Part shown: positions 8,257 to 18,604 of the stretch, piece by piece | How positions within the stretch are numbered: position 1 is the first letter of the stretch | Layout of the letters: every line of letters begins with the position of its first letter | Source of the DNA: Russula earlei | Taxonomy: Eukaryota > Basidiomycota > Agaricomycetes > Russulales > Russulaceae | Length of the DNA stretch: 18,604 bases | Direction of reading: 5' to 3' | Assembly: GCA_025769875.1 (NCBI GenBank) | Contig: JAGFNK010000909.1 | Span: 1-18,604, forward strand | Notes under the pieces: generated by a model | Told to the model about the DNA's origin: nothing | The model's input: only the letters and a program-made list of their open reading frames with translations | Database searches by the model: none | Made by a program: the position numbers and the translations under genes

Positions 8257-10206
8257 TTAGTTAAGCTTGTTTGATGATCTAGGCGCAGATCTAGGAACCG
8301 CGACATGGGGAACCTTAGATGGATCTACGTTCTTCTTCCGCAAGCGGAGGGCATTTGGACCTTGAAGGATGAAGCCTAGCGTCCAGCGGGATAGGCCTCG
8401 CAAAGTTTCTGGGTGATGAACAGCAGCGGTTAAAAGCGTTGCCAAAGAGGTCGTGAATGCTATCCTGAGGATTGGAATGTGGGGTTAGATTATCTGTTCG
8501 TTCCACACCAGTATAGAGACACGAACCGTTCGATAATAAACATACCCTTATGTCCGCTCCGCAACCATCGGTCAGGCAAGCACGCCCGGATGGCGCGGGG
8601 TAAGACGTACAATGCCATCTCTCCCCTCCGTCTTCCGCTTTCGATCCAAATGCTGCTGCCACAAGTCAGGCACCCTGCCATGATACAACCAAGTGGTCCA
8701 TCATAAAAATCGTGGGAGATATCGGGTAAAATACGCGCAACGAGGAGCGTGCGAGTGAGACACACGGCGGCCCAGAATGAGGAGACGAAGGCGGAAAGGA
8801 ACGAGGCGCTGCGGAGGATGCCTAGGAGTGTGTCAAGGATAGACCGAAAATCGAGGAGTGCCTGTGGCCGCCTGATCAATGTGGGCAAGACGTGAACCTG
8901 AACAATGGATGATCACGGGCTCTGAAAAATACTGATTATCGCGGACTCACAGGAAGATACAGCGCGAGTCCCTCGAGGAACGCGTGCAGTCCTCTGATCG
9001 CGAAATTTGCGGCGCAACTCCCCCCAGTCACGGAACCGTGGACAATCTCGCAGGGAAGACCGCCCACAGAGCCTCTCCCGCGGACGCCCATTATGTTCCA
9101 AATAACCTTTGTGGCCTTTCCACCATAAGCCGGAACCAGGTTAGGGTCGCCCCAATGAGCAGGGTAACCTAAGTCCAGGGCGAGGAGGGAAACGGGGTTG
9201 GGGTTCAAGGACGTCCCGTGTAAGTAAGACCACTGCCTTTTGCGAATGGCACGGAGAACCACGAGAATCCGGTCGTCGATATTTGCTAGAGAACTTATCC
9301 TAGAGATGGTTCGAGAATGAAAAACGCCCGCAATTATATTAACTTTGGAAGCGCCTCACCACTTGACATAGGAAGAAGGCAGCCTGCAAGGACAAGTCAC
9401 TCGTCTGCCTGTGTTTGACACGTGAAAAGAGCAAACTCACCGTTCTGGCTCATAGAAAAAGCACCACATGATTCTGTGACCGATGTCTGTCAACGACCTC
9501 TCGAGGACGACAAGGTGAGGGAAGCGAACCCCGCGCTGCACATCCAAAAGGCGAAGGCGTCGAGCTTTGTGGTAATGGCCAGGCGGCGCTTTCTTTTTTG
9601 CTTTTTCTCGTCTCCCGTACGCCTGAAGACGAGTCCCTGTACCAAGGCGTCAACAGCTCGGACCAAGACAAGGAGGGTCAGGTCAAGCGTTGCGGACATC
9701 CGACGTCGTGCGGCCTTCGGTGCATCCGAGATTGGAACCGTCAAAGGTATATCTGCTCTCAGCGCATGCACGGAACGATGTCGGCGCTGTAGGATGGATA
9801 TGGCCAGGAGAGAGGCGAGCGCGTTGCTTACGAAACTTTTCTGCCACGGCTTGAGAGGAGGGAAAAATCTTGACAACGAGACATTGCTCGACTCGCTTTC
9901 AAGAGATGGCTCGCTTTGTCTGTGGTCCAGATGCCTCCATAATGTGCGCAGTGCTGAACCGCCACCAAGTGCGACTGTGATGGCAAACGGAAACCCAGTG
10001 ACACTGAGCTCGCGTCGTAGAATCGAGATGAGGGCCCCCTTTGAACGCGCTCTTGGAGAAGTTGCAGACGACAAGAGAGCAGGTGCTAAAGATAGAGAGA
10101 GAGCAAGGGGATAAGTTCTGATGACGATATTGAGAGGATGGTCGTTTTGCAAGGACCGAAACCAGCGCTTAGCGTCCCTGAGTGCCATCGATGAACGACT
10201 TTGCAT
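8257..10206 (-). CDS. TMEM135-like multi-pass membrane protein
   Basis: Six minus-strand exons join in phase: 10206-9530, 9473-9441, 9383-9360, 9299-8951, 8897-8546 and 8459-8257, for about 545 residues and no frame damage. Characteristic text includes IMWCFFYEPERLPSSYVKW, SLLALDLGYPAHWGDPNLVP, GVGGLPCEIVHG-like SVGGLPCEIVHGS, GGSCAANF, and the C-terminal SFWAAVCLTRTLL, GCIMAGCLTCGSSIWIE, RRRGEMALYVLPRAIRACLPD and LLTAAVHHPETLRGLSRW. These resemble fungal homologues of TMEM135 (PMP52), a peroxisomal/mitochondrial membrane protein linked to lipid handling. The N-terminal third is basic with hydrophobic runs. The donor after exon 1 (GTTCGC) is weak and the last acceptor (GATAG) is inferred from phase. 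The gene lies 62 bases downstream of the DysF gene on the same strand. Its stop abuts the DPH7 duplicate. Confidence 0.8.
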
Positions 10207-10268
10207 GGCCGCAGTAGTCGGGGTGCGCTAAACGAGCAATAAATTACAGCGCTACGCGAACATGTGAT

Positions 10269-11458
10269 TTATCCTCCCTTAAAGCCTCTCCCTGTAACTC
10301 CAAAACTCAACACCCCGTCCTCAAACGCTGATTGCGAATCTCGTCGCACTGTGATATTGGCAGCCCTTAGCATCTCAAACAACTCTACTCGCGATTCGGG
10401 GTATATGAACAGTTGGATCAATTCCTCGACCTGAGACTGTAAGTCCTGCACAAGACAGATGCAGATGGTGATTCTTACGTGGTCCTTGACAACCGTAACA
10501 AGGCTGTCTCTTTGAGGGCCTTCGAGAACTGGAGCTCTTACGATATGCTCTCCATTGGGCTCTTCGGAGGGGAGGGAATTGTCATCTTCAGTCCACACGA
10601 TTCTTTGTCTTGTTCGAGGGGAGACCCCCAACCATTCTCTCCAGACTTCCAACTTCGCGCCGTCTCGATTCAAGCGTGCCATAAGGTGGTGACACCTCTT
10701 CCAATCGTCAAGGTCGCCCTTCCACACCATAGCCTTCTCTGTCTCAAGATCGAAAGGGCTATTGTCAGGTACGACGGAATATCGAATCAATGGCGAGGTT
10801 TCGTGAGGGTGTTGACCCTCTCCTCCGTCACTTTGTTCGTTAGCAGTGGGGTGAGCTGGTCGCATCATAAGTCGGATCCATCTCCTGCGTCGCACCCAGC
10901 CACCAGCACTCAACAACGCCAGGTTCGGGGCGCCACTTGTAGCGGCGAAAAACCCAATTATACTCGAAGCCGTCGTAGTTAACTTCACCCTCGCTACGCA
11001 TATCAACCATCCAGGACGTGGATACCCAGGACCATGTACCATCGGGAAGTGGGTAGTGATGTAATGACACTTGAGGCTGCCTGTCTCGCCGGCCATCCGC
11101 TTCTGGAATAGTGAACGGAGGTGGGTCATGAGGGAGTAACCCAGAGCGAGAGTAATATGGTGTAGAAAAAAGGGTGACTCTGAAGGACAAGTGGCATGTT
11201 GAATCTTCATCACAGGCACAAGGGAGCGAGCACGAACCCTCTCTGGTTCTCATAAATCACTGCCCACTTGTAGATGTCTTGGCTGCCGTTAAAATCTTGG
11301 CCAGAGTCGCCAAGATCAATCTCTGCGGTATCGTTCGGGAGAATGGTTCGTTCTACCAAGGGCGCCGACCTGCTCCTCGTCCGCCAGGCTTTCAGATTCG
11401 TGAAACGAGGGAGACCGAGATTGAGGTATTTGCCTTTGGAAAACCGCTTACGAGCCAA
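10269..11458 (-). CDS. DysF-domain peroxin-like protein (Pex23/Pex24 group)
   Basis: On the minus strand the order is IYKWAVIYENQRG, intron, VTLFSTPYYSRSGLLPHDPP, then WSWVSTSWMVDM, GEVNYDGFEYNWVFRRYKWRP and GGWVRRRRWIRLMMRP. This is a dysferlin (DysF) domain, as in yeast Pex30/Pex31 and TECPR1-like proteins that act at peroxisome-forming ER and peroxisomal membranes. The C-terminal part has DDWKRCHHLMARLNRDGAKL, then VEELIQLFIYPESRVELFEML, and ends at the stop at 10269. Between the RRYKW block and SAGGWVRRRRW the reading frame changes within about 15 bases near 10905-10920. That is too short for an intron, so it is a one-base frameshift. A 33-bp intron-like segment lies at 10446-10478. The true start is unclear: no ATG opens this frame at 11458, and an ATG near 11508 is in another frame. 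Confidence 0.7.
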
Positions 11459-11574
11459 GTCTGGGGCAGAGGTGTCCGCTGATATTGGGGGAGGAGGGGT
11501 CTACTTGCATGATGATCGATGGCAGACGCCACCCGCCCGCATGACAGTGAAGGGAGCTTGATGACGTCAATGAC
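11459..11574. promoter_or_regulatory. Divergent promoter between DysF gene and Jac1-like gene
   Basis: The minus-strand DysF gene and the plus-strand Jac1-like gene (ATG at 11575) point away from each other with about 115 bases or less between them. The region contains TGACGTCAATGACATG just before the ATG. TGACGTCA is a perfect ATF/CREB-type palindrome at about 11562-11569, a known bZIP target in fungi. Function is inferred from the motif and position only. Confidence 0.4.
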
Positions 11575-12367
11575 ATGCTGTCCTCGCTTGCACACCATCG
11601 GCACGCCCTCCTCACTGCCTGTCGAACGCTTTCCTCGTCCCAACGCTCAATCCGTCCGTACTCTTCTTCTTCCGCCGTCTGTCCTTCCTGTGGGGCTTTA
11701 CTTCCAACCCCTTTACCCGCGTGTCCCAAGTGCTTTCATATCGAACGACCCATTAATAAGTACGACTATTATGAACTGCTAGACACACCAAAGCATCCCA
11801 ACCCATTCGTTATCAATGAAAACCAACTAAAGGAATAATTTCCGCCGGATGCAAAGATATATCCATCCTGATTTATGGGCATCGCAGGGCCAAGTACGCC
11901 ATCCCGAGGGCTTGAGCACCCATTACTAATGTCATCCTACAGGATAAGGCTCATGCAGCTCGCGACCTATCTGGTCTCGTCAACGTGGCCTACAACACCC
12001 TTTTACAACCTCTGTCGCGAATCCAATATATCCTCTCGCAGCGCAACGTTGTCGTATCAGAGACGGATCAACTGGATGATGTACACCTCATTACAGAGGT
12101 CCTTGAGATGAGAGAGGCTTTGGAAGATGCATCCTCCGTAAGTGAGGTGGAGGAGATCAAGAACGACGTGACTGGTCCGCTCAGATATTCCCACTCTATA
12201 TTGGCCATCCTGACGCTTCTGTAGGCAAAATATCGGTGACATTGAAGAAGGTTGAGCATGCCGTACAACGTGAGAGCTGGGATGAGGCACATCGAGAGGC
12301 AGTGCGACTTAAATTTTTGCGAGGTATCGAGGCGGCCGCGCAGAGTTGGCCGAATGCACCTCCCTGA
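11575..12367 (+). CDS. JAC1: Jac1/HSC20 mitochondrial J-protein co-chaperone
   Basis: The family delivers the Fe-S scaffold Isu to Hsp70 in the mitochondrial matrix. The N-terminus (MLSSLAHHRHALLTACRTLS, then SIRPYSSSS) looks like a matrix-targeting presequence. A CPSCG...CPKC zinc-type element follows, as in eukaryotic HSC20, and then the J-domain text YYELLDTPKHPNPFVIN, FRRMQRYIHPDLW with the HPD triad at 11864-11872, and AYNTLLQPLSRIQYILS. The C-terminal helical HscB domain follows (LEMREALEDA, VTLKKVEHAV, AVRLKFLRGIEAA). Introns are 11894-11942 and 12175-12224, and the stop is at 12365. One extra base at about 11836 creates a TAA between NQLKE and NFRRMQ, where the family reads straight through. 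As given, the protein would stop before the HPD motif. Because only one base is off and the rest is preserved, a sequencing insertion is likely. Confidence 0.85.
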
Positions 12368-12737
12368 GTTGGTAGTATAAGAGATCAACACAATTATCAT
12401 ATGTTTTTCTCTCCGGCGATCTCCGACAAAAATGTGCGACCGACCCATCGACTTCTCCGTCGGGGAATTTGCTCCCACACTCACTTAGAACAGTACAATC
12501 GGTGCCCTTCACTATCAGGGATTCTTGAGTCCCTGTGAGTGGCTTCGGCAATTTCATCTACCTGTACTTTGACAGCACATGCCTACTAGTACTTTCTCCT
12601 GCATTAGTTGGGGCTCCAATATCCCTTGCGGTGAACTGGCGATATTCTCAGCCCGTGCATGGCAGCGTGTGTGTAATAAGCTGATCTCTCGTGCACCTGT
12701 TCATGGGTTCATCTCAGATTTTCAGTGCTACGACCGC
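12368..12737. other. Intergenic region upstream of the helicase
   Basis: About 370 bases separate the Jac1-like stop from the proposed helicase ATG. The helicase frame stays open upstream to an ATG at 12579, but the text before 12738 (with several Cys and no basic presequence character) looks less protein-like. It is probably promoter and 5' leader. I see no RNA gene or repeat here. Confidence 0.4.
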
Positions 12738-15700
12738 ATGCGCTTGGCCTTTCTGCTGCGACATTGGCATCTCCCTATGCAACTTGGCCGTCATATCATT
12801 GAGTCTTCACCTCATCCATCAGCTACGCAAAACACTCGAAAAAGATTCCTGAGCACCGGCCTGCACGCATCCTTACACCCTCGACAGCAAAGTAACGCGG
12901 GCGCGTCTCCTGCTCATCCAGCGAAAGCCCCTCGACCAGATTCCGTGAAATCTCCCCAAGAAGCGATGCGTGCCTTTGGGAGTTCGCCGAAAAGGCACTT
13001 GTCTAGTGCGCACGGTAGCCGTCAAGGCTCTCGTTCTGGGAAAAATAAGAAAGCTAGGCAGCCGGGAGGGCCGTCCTTTCACAACCCTTCTGTTCTTGCC
13101 TTGCCACGAGATAATGATGCCATCCATGACGCCGACTACATCAACCAATTCTATCAGAAAGCTCCACTGAAGAAAGCCTGGGAGCAGAACCCAAAATCCC
13201 CACTATCAAACTTCTTAGGTCAAGTTGGAGCCGACCCTCCTGTGTATCACCACGAAGAGGTCAGAATACACGGTGCTCACGGTTGGAGGCAAGTATACCG
13301 TGGCATTTCCAGCTCTCTTCACTGATTTCAGTAGAACGACGATCAAGGTCAAGCTGGAGGGCGAGGATGAAATTGTGGGGGTTGGCGACGCTGTCAACAA
13401 GACAGAGTCTGAACACTACAGCCGCACTCTCTGCCCTGCACCAATTTAATGCACTCGGAAAGGCAGGTCACTGCTCCCGATACCACTCTCTGCGTGCCTT
13501 ACCTGGATCCCGACCAGTTAGACGCGCCTAAGAAGGCCACTGGAGTCTCCACAGGAGCAGAGATTCAACCCATCAAGTTGTCCGACGGGACAATATTAAC
13601 CTATGAACGATGCCGTCAATTCATGGACTATTACTGTCGACGTTTCAATTTCGGAAAGCCCGACATCACCTACAGTGGGCTCAAGGGCAGTCACAATCTC
13701 GTTTGGGAGGCCGTCATGCGTGTCGGTGGACGTCGCATTGGCATCGGAACCGGCGCGAACAAAAAGGCTGCCCTAACCAGCTGCTACATTGACGTCACGC
13801 AGTACCCTCGAAAGCTGCGATCGGGCGCTCTGGGAGACATTTTCCAAGGAAGTTCCTGAGGGAAAGGATATCAGCATGGCCCCCAGAGTACTGTTCCAAT
13901 GAGTGATGGTCTCGCGGACGAAGTCCGCGATCTGTGTGTTGACGTTCAAAAGAGTACTCTCTATCAGAATCGGCCGTCATCTTCGATCCAACCCCTTACC
14001 TCGGTGACACCTTCCCATCCACGACTTCATCATACATCGAATTTACCCCTGTCTCCCGATTACTTGCGGTTAAATCCCTGCGGTTGTCAAGGCAGAGGCA
14101 AGACTACCTCACGGACCCCTCGTTAGAGTCTATGCGCTCTACCCGCAGCTCGTTACCTGTCTACAACCCGTGCCGCCGATATCTTGAGCCATATTCGGGA
14201 GAACGAAGTCACTATCTGCATGGCGGCTACTGGGTCAGGCAAAACGACCCAAATTCCCCAACTTATCCTTGACGACTATGTCTCGCGAGGCGATGGTGCC
14301 TTGTGTAATATAATCTGTACTCAACCGCGCCGCCTCGCGGCCATCAGCGTAGCCAGACGTGTCGCCAAGGAAAGAGGGTGAAAGTATCGGCAGTAGTTCA
14401 ATTGGCTATCAAGTCCGCTTTGAGGCGATGCTACCAGAACCTCACGGCTCGGTCACATTTTGCACCACGGGAATTTTTCTCAAGCGTATGCAATCTGCCT
14501 TGCAAGATAATGGCTCAGGCGTTATCTGGACGACGTCACTCACGTAGTCGTCGACGAAGTTCACGAACGAGATGTCGACAACCGATCTCCTCTTAGTCGT
14601 ATGGAAACGACTACTAAGCAGATCGCAAGACCAAAGGCAAACCTCTCAAAGTTATTCTGATGAGCGCAACAATCGATCCCACTCTGTGTCCAACTATATT
14701 TTTCCTGATGAACAGGGCGGACCTGCGAAGGTCGTCGAAGTTCCCGGACGGTCTTTCCCTGTGGAACAAAAGTTTCTGGATGATTTCATTATCGACCTAA
14801 CTTCTGACCCATATGCGTCGCCAGTCTTCGCAGAAGAGAGCGTCCTCTAAGTATCTTCATCGAGAGCTTGGACCCAACATTCCTCCAGCGCTTGTTGGAT
14901 ATCTCCAACCCCAGCGGCGAAGCGACCCACCGCTGAAGTTGAGGGAACTCGTGACGATGAACCTCGAGCTTCCGTACCCTTTATTGCTCTCACTATCTGC
15001 CATGTTCTCCAGAAGTCTGAAGATGGGCATGTCCTCGTATTCCTTCCTGGCTGGGACGAGATCCAAGCCCTCAATCGGCAACTCATGGAGCGTACACTGA
15101 GCCTGCCCCTACACGACGGTACTAGTTATTCTATTCATCTACTCCACTCTTCCATCCCCCGTTGCCGAACAACAACTGAATCTTCGACCCGCCCGCCCCC
15201 GGCGTCCGGCGCATTATCCTTTCTACAAACATCGCCGAGACGTCCGTGACCATACCTGATGTTGTCCTATGTTGTGGACAGCGCAAAGGCCAAGGAACAG
15301 AGATATGATCCTACTCGCCACATTGTCATCCCTGGTTTCTGCATGGATTGGGTCCGTCAAACCTCAAGCAGCGTGCTGGACGTGCAGGACGGCATCGGCC
15401 CGGAGAGTACTTCGGCATTCTTGGTCGCAGGAGAAGCAGAGGGTTTACATCCCTACCAGGTGTGGAGATGAAAACGCGTGGACTTGACCAACGTAGTCAT
15501 GCATATCAAGGCCCTCGACTTCCCGGGGATGGCTGTGGAAGAAGTCTTGGCTGCTGCCATCGAGCCCCCAGCCCCTGACCGCATCAAGGCGGCCATGATG
15601 GATCTGCAAATGGTTGGGGCAATCGATGAAAGGCAGAACCTGACTCCTCTAGGTCGGGTGCTGCTCCAGTTACCGGTCGACGTTCAGGTTGGACGGCTTG

Positions 15701-16963
15701 TGCTCTATGGCAGTTTCTTCCGGTGCCTCGATCAAGCGTTGACCCTCGCAGCCCTCATGACCAACCGCGAACCTTTTGTCTCACCAATGCATCTCAAGGC
15801 CGAAGCCGCCGCCGCTAAAAATGGTTGGTCCATGACCGATTTTCGCTCTGATGCCCTCGCCGCATTGCGCGCATATAACGCCTGGTGGGGCATGCAGAGT
15901 CGAGGTGAATATGCCTCCGCCAATAGGTTCTGCTCGGAAAATTTCCTTTCGAAGCCTGTATTGCTCATGGTTGACCGGATCAAGAAGCATTTACTGACGT
16001 CGCTGCAGCATGCTGGGGTCCTCGATATCTCTGCAGGTGGAAAAGTGGAGCCATGGAGGGGGGAGGGATCGTCGCCGTGCCCCCTGAACTGAATGTGCAT
16101 GAAGACTCACAACCGTTGCTGGCTGCGTTAATAGCTATCGCTTCGAGCCCAAGTTCGCAATTCGCACCAGTGAAAATGCTTTCCGGACCAAGTTGGACAG
16201 AGTGAGTGACTCAATGAAAGGGGCAGACTTGGCATTCAACCCTGCACAGACCACGTTGATCCACCCGTCTAGCGTAAACAATCGCAAGCGGGATGTGTCT
16301 GCGACCTCCCAGGAGGGAAAATTTGTCGGAAAACAGATCATAGCTTATGCTGAAAAGCGTCAAAATATCTCCATGGTCGGCGCGTCCAGTAATGCTCCGA
16401 TGTTTTTAGTCACGACGACAAAGCTGGATCCCATGACATATGTGCTTTTTGGTGCATACCAGGTCGCTGTCACGGCTCACGGTTTAGAATGCGACGAATG
16501 GCTGCCTATCGTCGGCAACATCTATGCGCTAGATGATATTCAAAGTCTCAAGGTTATGATGGAAGCCTGTATGTCGAGGGTGTTTGAAGGGCTTGTCATG
16601 CGTAGGAGGACTCGTTTTGCTCCTCGCACTGTGGCGGTCTCTCCACGGGAAGAAGAGGAGTTTGGGGATGAGGAGGATGCGAGGGCGGATCGCAAAGACT
16701 ACTCGCTTTCCATCAAGGAAGTGAAGGAGTTGGAGTATCTTACGAGAGACATCGTCAGCATCATGAACCGCTACGCTGAAGAAAGGATGGAGGTACAGTC
16801 AAGAACGAACTCGAGACCAGGCACGCCGATGATGGCAGGGGCACCATTTGGCACCAGGTCGGGCGCGTCTACACCGTATGGTGTGCGGTCTGCCTATAAC
16901 TCTCGTCCTGGTACTCCAGTCGATTATCTCGACCATTCTTATAACCGCGACTGGCATAATTAA
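12738..16963 (+). CDS. DExH-box RNA helicase with dsRBD-like regions, probably mitochondrial; frame heavily broken
   Basis: The ATG at 12738 opens an Arg-rich N-terminus with RKRFLSTG, like a mitochondrial presequence. A basic linker follows, then two dsRNA-binding-like regions ([37 protein letters not shown]...[13 protein letters not shown]). The helicase core shows motif [11 protein letters not shown] (about 14226-14255), Ia [19 protein letters not shown] (about 14550-14570), III MSATI (about 14660), [14 protein letters not shown] (about 15220-15258) and [17 protein letters not shown] (about 15368-15412). Then come the HA2 region ([32 protein letters not shown]) and an OB-type C-terminal region ([25 protein letters not shown]). 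A Ser/Gly/Pro tail with TNSRPGTP and YNSRPGTP ends at 16963. The organisation is that of the DHX9/DHX30/DHX36 superfamily 2 group. The motifs are scattered over all three frames, and about twenty single-base changes would be needed to read it. It is either a recent pseudogene or a badly corrected sequence. Confidence 0.8.
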
Positions 16964-17149
16964 TATGATACTATTTCGTGTGAGGCAGATACACAGATAG
17001 CACGTGCCGTTCCATCCGCGGGCGTCTCGCACTCTTTCTTTTTCTTTTCTTGTACGGCTGCGCCCTGGGGACGTAGTACTCGTCGTGACCGCCTCATCAA
17101 CTGTACTGACCGAGCGCGCTGCACAGCGCGCACATTCCAATCGCACAAA

Positions 17150-18604
17150 ATGGCTACCAACATGCGAGGGCTCACGCAAGTACGGTGGCTTATTCGTCCG
17201 CGCGCGGTCACCTGCTGATAGACTCAGCTAGTTCATTGCGGATATTCGCGGGGCACGCGTCCGGGATTTGGAGGAGAAGCGCATCAACAAGGAGATGGCG
17301 AATATACGAAAGAAATTCAAAGGTACGTGAACGGACAGCTCTGCGCAAGCCAAGTGCCGGTTTAACGATCCGGGATCAGATGGAAATTTGGACGGGTACC
17401 AGAAGAAAAAGTGAGCCGATCACTTGTCCGTCCAGCATCCATGTATTCATCTCGCGCCGCTCGTCTGCAGGTATGTCGCGAAGGTGCTCTACACGTACAT
17501 TTTGGGGTACAAAGTGGACGTTGGACACATGGAGGCGGTCAACCTGATTTCAAGCCACAAATACAGCGAGAAGCAAATCGTAAGTTCCCCGTCCTCGACG
17601 AGCGGAGAGGCTGGCGCCTCGATTTATTTACTCACGGTCATCAGGGTTATCTAGCAGTCACGCTGCTGATGCACGAGAACTCAGATTTTCTTCGCCTCGT
17701 CGTCAACTCCATCCGAAAGGACCTGGACGAGAACAACGAGATCAATAACTGCCTGGCTCTTCATGCCATCGCTAACGTCGGCGGCACCGAGATGGCGGAG
17801 GCGTTATCCGAGGACGTCCATAGGTTGCTGATATCACCGTATGTTGGTGAAATTCCGCCTCAAAGGCTCCCCTCCACTGACTACGGCTACAGAACATCGC
17901 AAACCATGGTGAAGAAGAAGGCCGCTCTGACGTTGCTCAGGCTGTACCGCAAGCACCCGGACGTCATTCCCGCGGCAGAGTGGGCACTTCGCATCGTTTC
18001 CATCATGGATGATACGGATCTGGTGAGACCAGGAGTAGTATATCGGGCTCGTACCGTGCTCACCCCTATCCTCAGGGAGTAGTCCTTTGTGTTACGACCC
18101 TAGTAATGGCGCTCGCGCAGGACCATCCAGAGCCGTACGCAGTCTGCTATCAAAAGGGTGTAGACCGGTTATATCGGGCAAGTCACAATTCAGTTCCTAT
18201 CTTTCGGGACTCAGCTCATGTCGCTTGCAGTTAATTGTCGATCACGAGTACTCAGCAACGTATGCGTATTACAAAGTGCCTTCGCCCTGGCTTCAGGTGA
18301 AGCTGTTGAGGTTATTGCAGTACTATCCTCCTCCAGGTAGCTTTTCCATGCGACAGATCTGACGCAATTTCTGATAATCATGTAGACGATCCAGCTATTC
18401 GGGCGACCCTGCTGCAAGTTCTGGAGACAATCATGAACAACAGCGCTGAACAGACACGAAACATGCAGCATAATAACGCGCAGCGAGCTGTCCTTTTCGA
18501 GGCGATCGGCCTTGCGATTCACTTGGATAGCAGCTCCCCGCTTGTCAGCACGGCCGCAGTCCTCCTCGCACGATTCATTTCGTCAAAGGAGACGAATGTC
18601 CGCT
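17150..18604 (+). CDS. APL3: AP-2 complex subunit alpha (alpha-adaptin), N-terminal part
   Basis: Alpha-adaptin is a large subunit of the AP-2 clathrin adaptor, which selects cargo and binds PIP2 at the plasma membrane. Nine exons keep phase: 17150-17179, 17232-17322, 17380-17410, 17471-17579, 17645-17838, 17893-18022, 18076-18177, 18231-18336 and 18386 to the edge, giving about 337 residues. Family text includes [120 protein letters not shown] and [19 protein letters not shown], all part of the armadillo-like trunk. Full-length relatives are roughly 900-1000 residues, so the gene is cut by the window edge. The intron at 18178-18230 starts GCAAGT, a GC-AG intron. No frame damage is seen. Confidence 0.93.

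Noticed and set aside
9422..10114. Plus-strand reading frame of 230 codons
   Set aside because: It is the antisense shadow of the first exon of the TMEM135-like gene.
10479..10982. Plus-strand reading frame of 167 codons
   Set aside because: It is antisense to the DysF gene, whose minus-strand text carries clear domain motifs. The plus-strand product shows none.
1..18604. tRNA, rRNA genes and CRISPR arrays
   Set aside because: I looked for B-box-like GGTTCGANTC stretches and evenly spaced direct repeats with unique spacers and found none that held up. The few GGTTCGA hits lack the rest of a tRNA fold.

Overview
The window looks like nuclear DNA of a filamentous basidiomycete, most likely an agaricomycete. 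Genes are dense, sit on both strands, and are split by many short introns (mostly 49-87 bp, GT...AG). The protein families are fungal or general eukaryotic: AP-2 alpha-adaptin, a diphthamide-pathway WD protein, a Jac1/HSC20 co-chaperone, a DysF-domain peroxin-like protein, a TMEM135-like protein, a DExH helicase, and fragments of a group III (Nik1-type) histidine kinase. All functional names come from reading conserved motifs by eye; no database search was possible.

Layout. Positions 1-121 hold the possible tail of a plus-strand gene. 424-1212 (minus) is a small membrane protein, tentatively AGTRAP-like, which shares a ~100 bp divergent promoter with a DPH7-like gene (1311-2844, plus). 2845-7895 is an accessory island. 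It holds a 104-bp-arm foldback palindrome (3299-3515), then head-to-tail minus-strand fragments of a DUF155/Mrx10-like protein, a Nik1-type HAMP-repeat kinase and the C-terminal UIM region of proteasome subunit Rpn10. After these come one intact but unrecognised gene (5922-6691, plus) and about 1.2 kb of purine-rich sequence with degenerate 63-64 bp repeats. The island ends in a second, broken copy of the DPH7 3' end (7896-8255), which abuts the stop codon of a TMEM135-like gene. From 8257 ordinary gene content resumes: TMEM135-like (8257-10206, minus), DysF peroxin-like (10269 to about 11458, minus), Jac1/HSC20-like (11575-12367, plus), a probably mitochondrial DExH helicase (12738-16963, plus) and AP-2 alpha (17150 to the right edge, plus, incomplete).

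Two signals stand out. First, the ~5 kb island is bracketed by direct repeats of the DPH7 tail and contains a palindrome and captured-looking gene pieces, which suggests an inserted or rearranged block. Second, coding quality is patchy. The TMEM135-like, 5922-6691, AGTRAP-like and AP-2 genes keep frame at every splice junction, while the helicase needs roughly twenty single-base corrections, mostly extra bases, with its motifs otherwise preserved. That pattern fits uncorrected sequencing insertions better than old decay, although a recent pseudogene cannot be excluded.

Functional links are modest. The TMEM135-like and DysF genes are adjacent, on the same strand, and both suggest peroxisomal membranes. 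The Jac1-like gene and the helicase are neighbours and both suggest mitochondria. The other genes are housekeeping: translation-factor modification and endocytosis.
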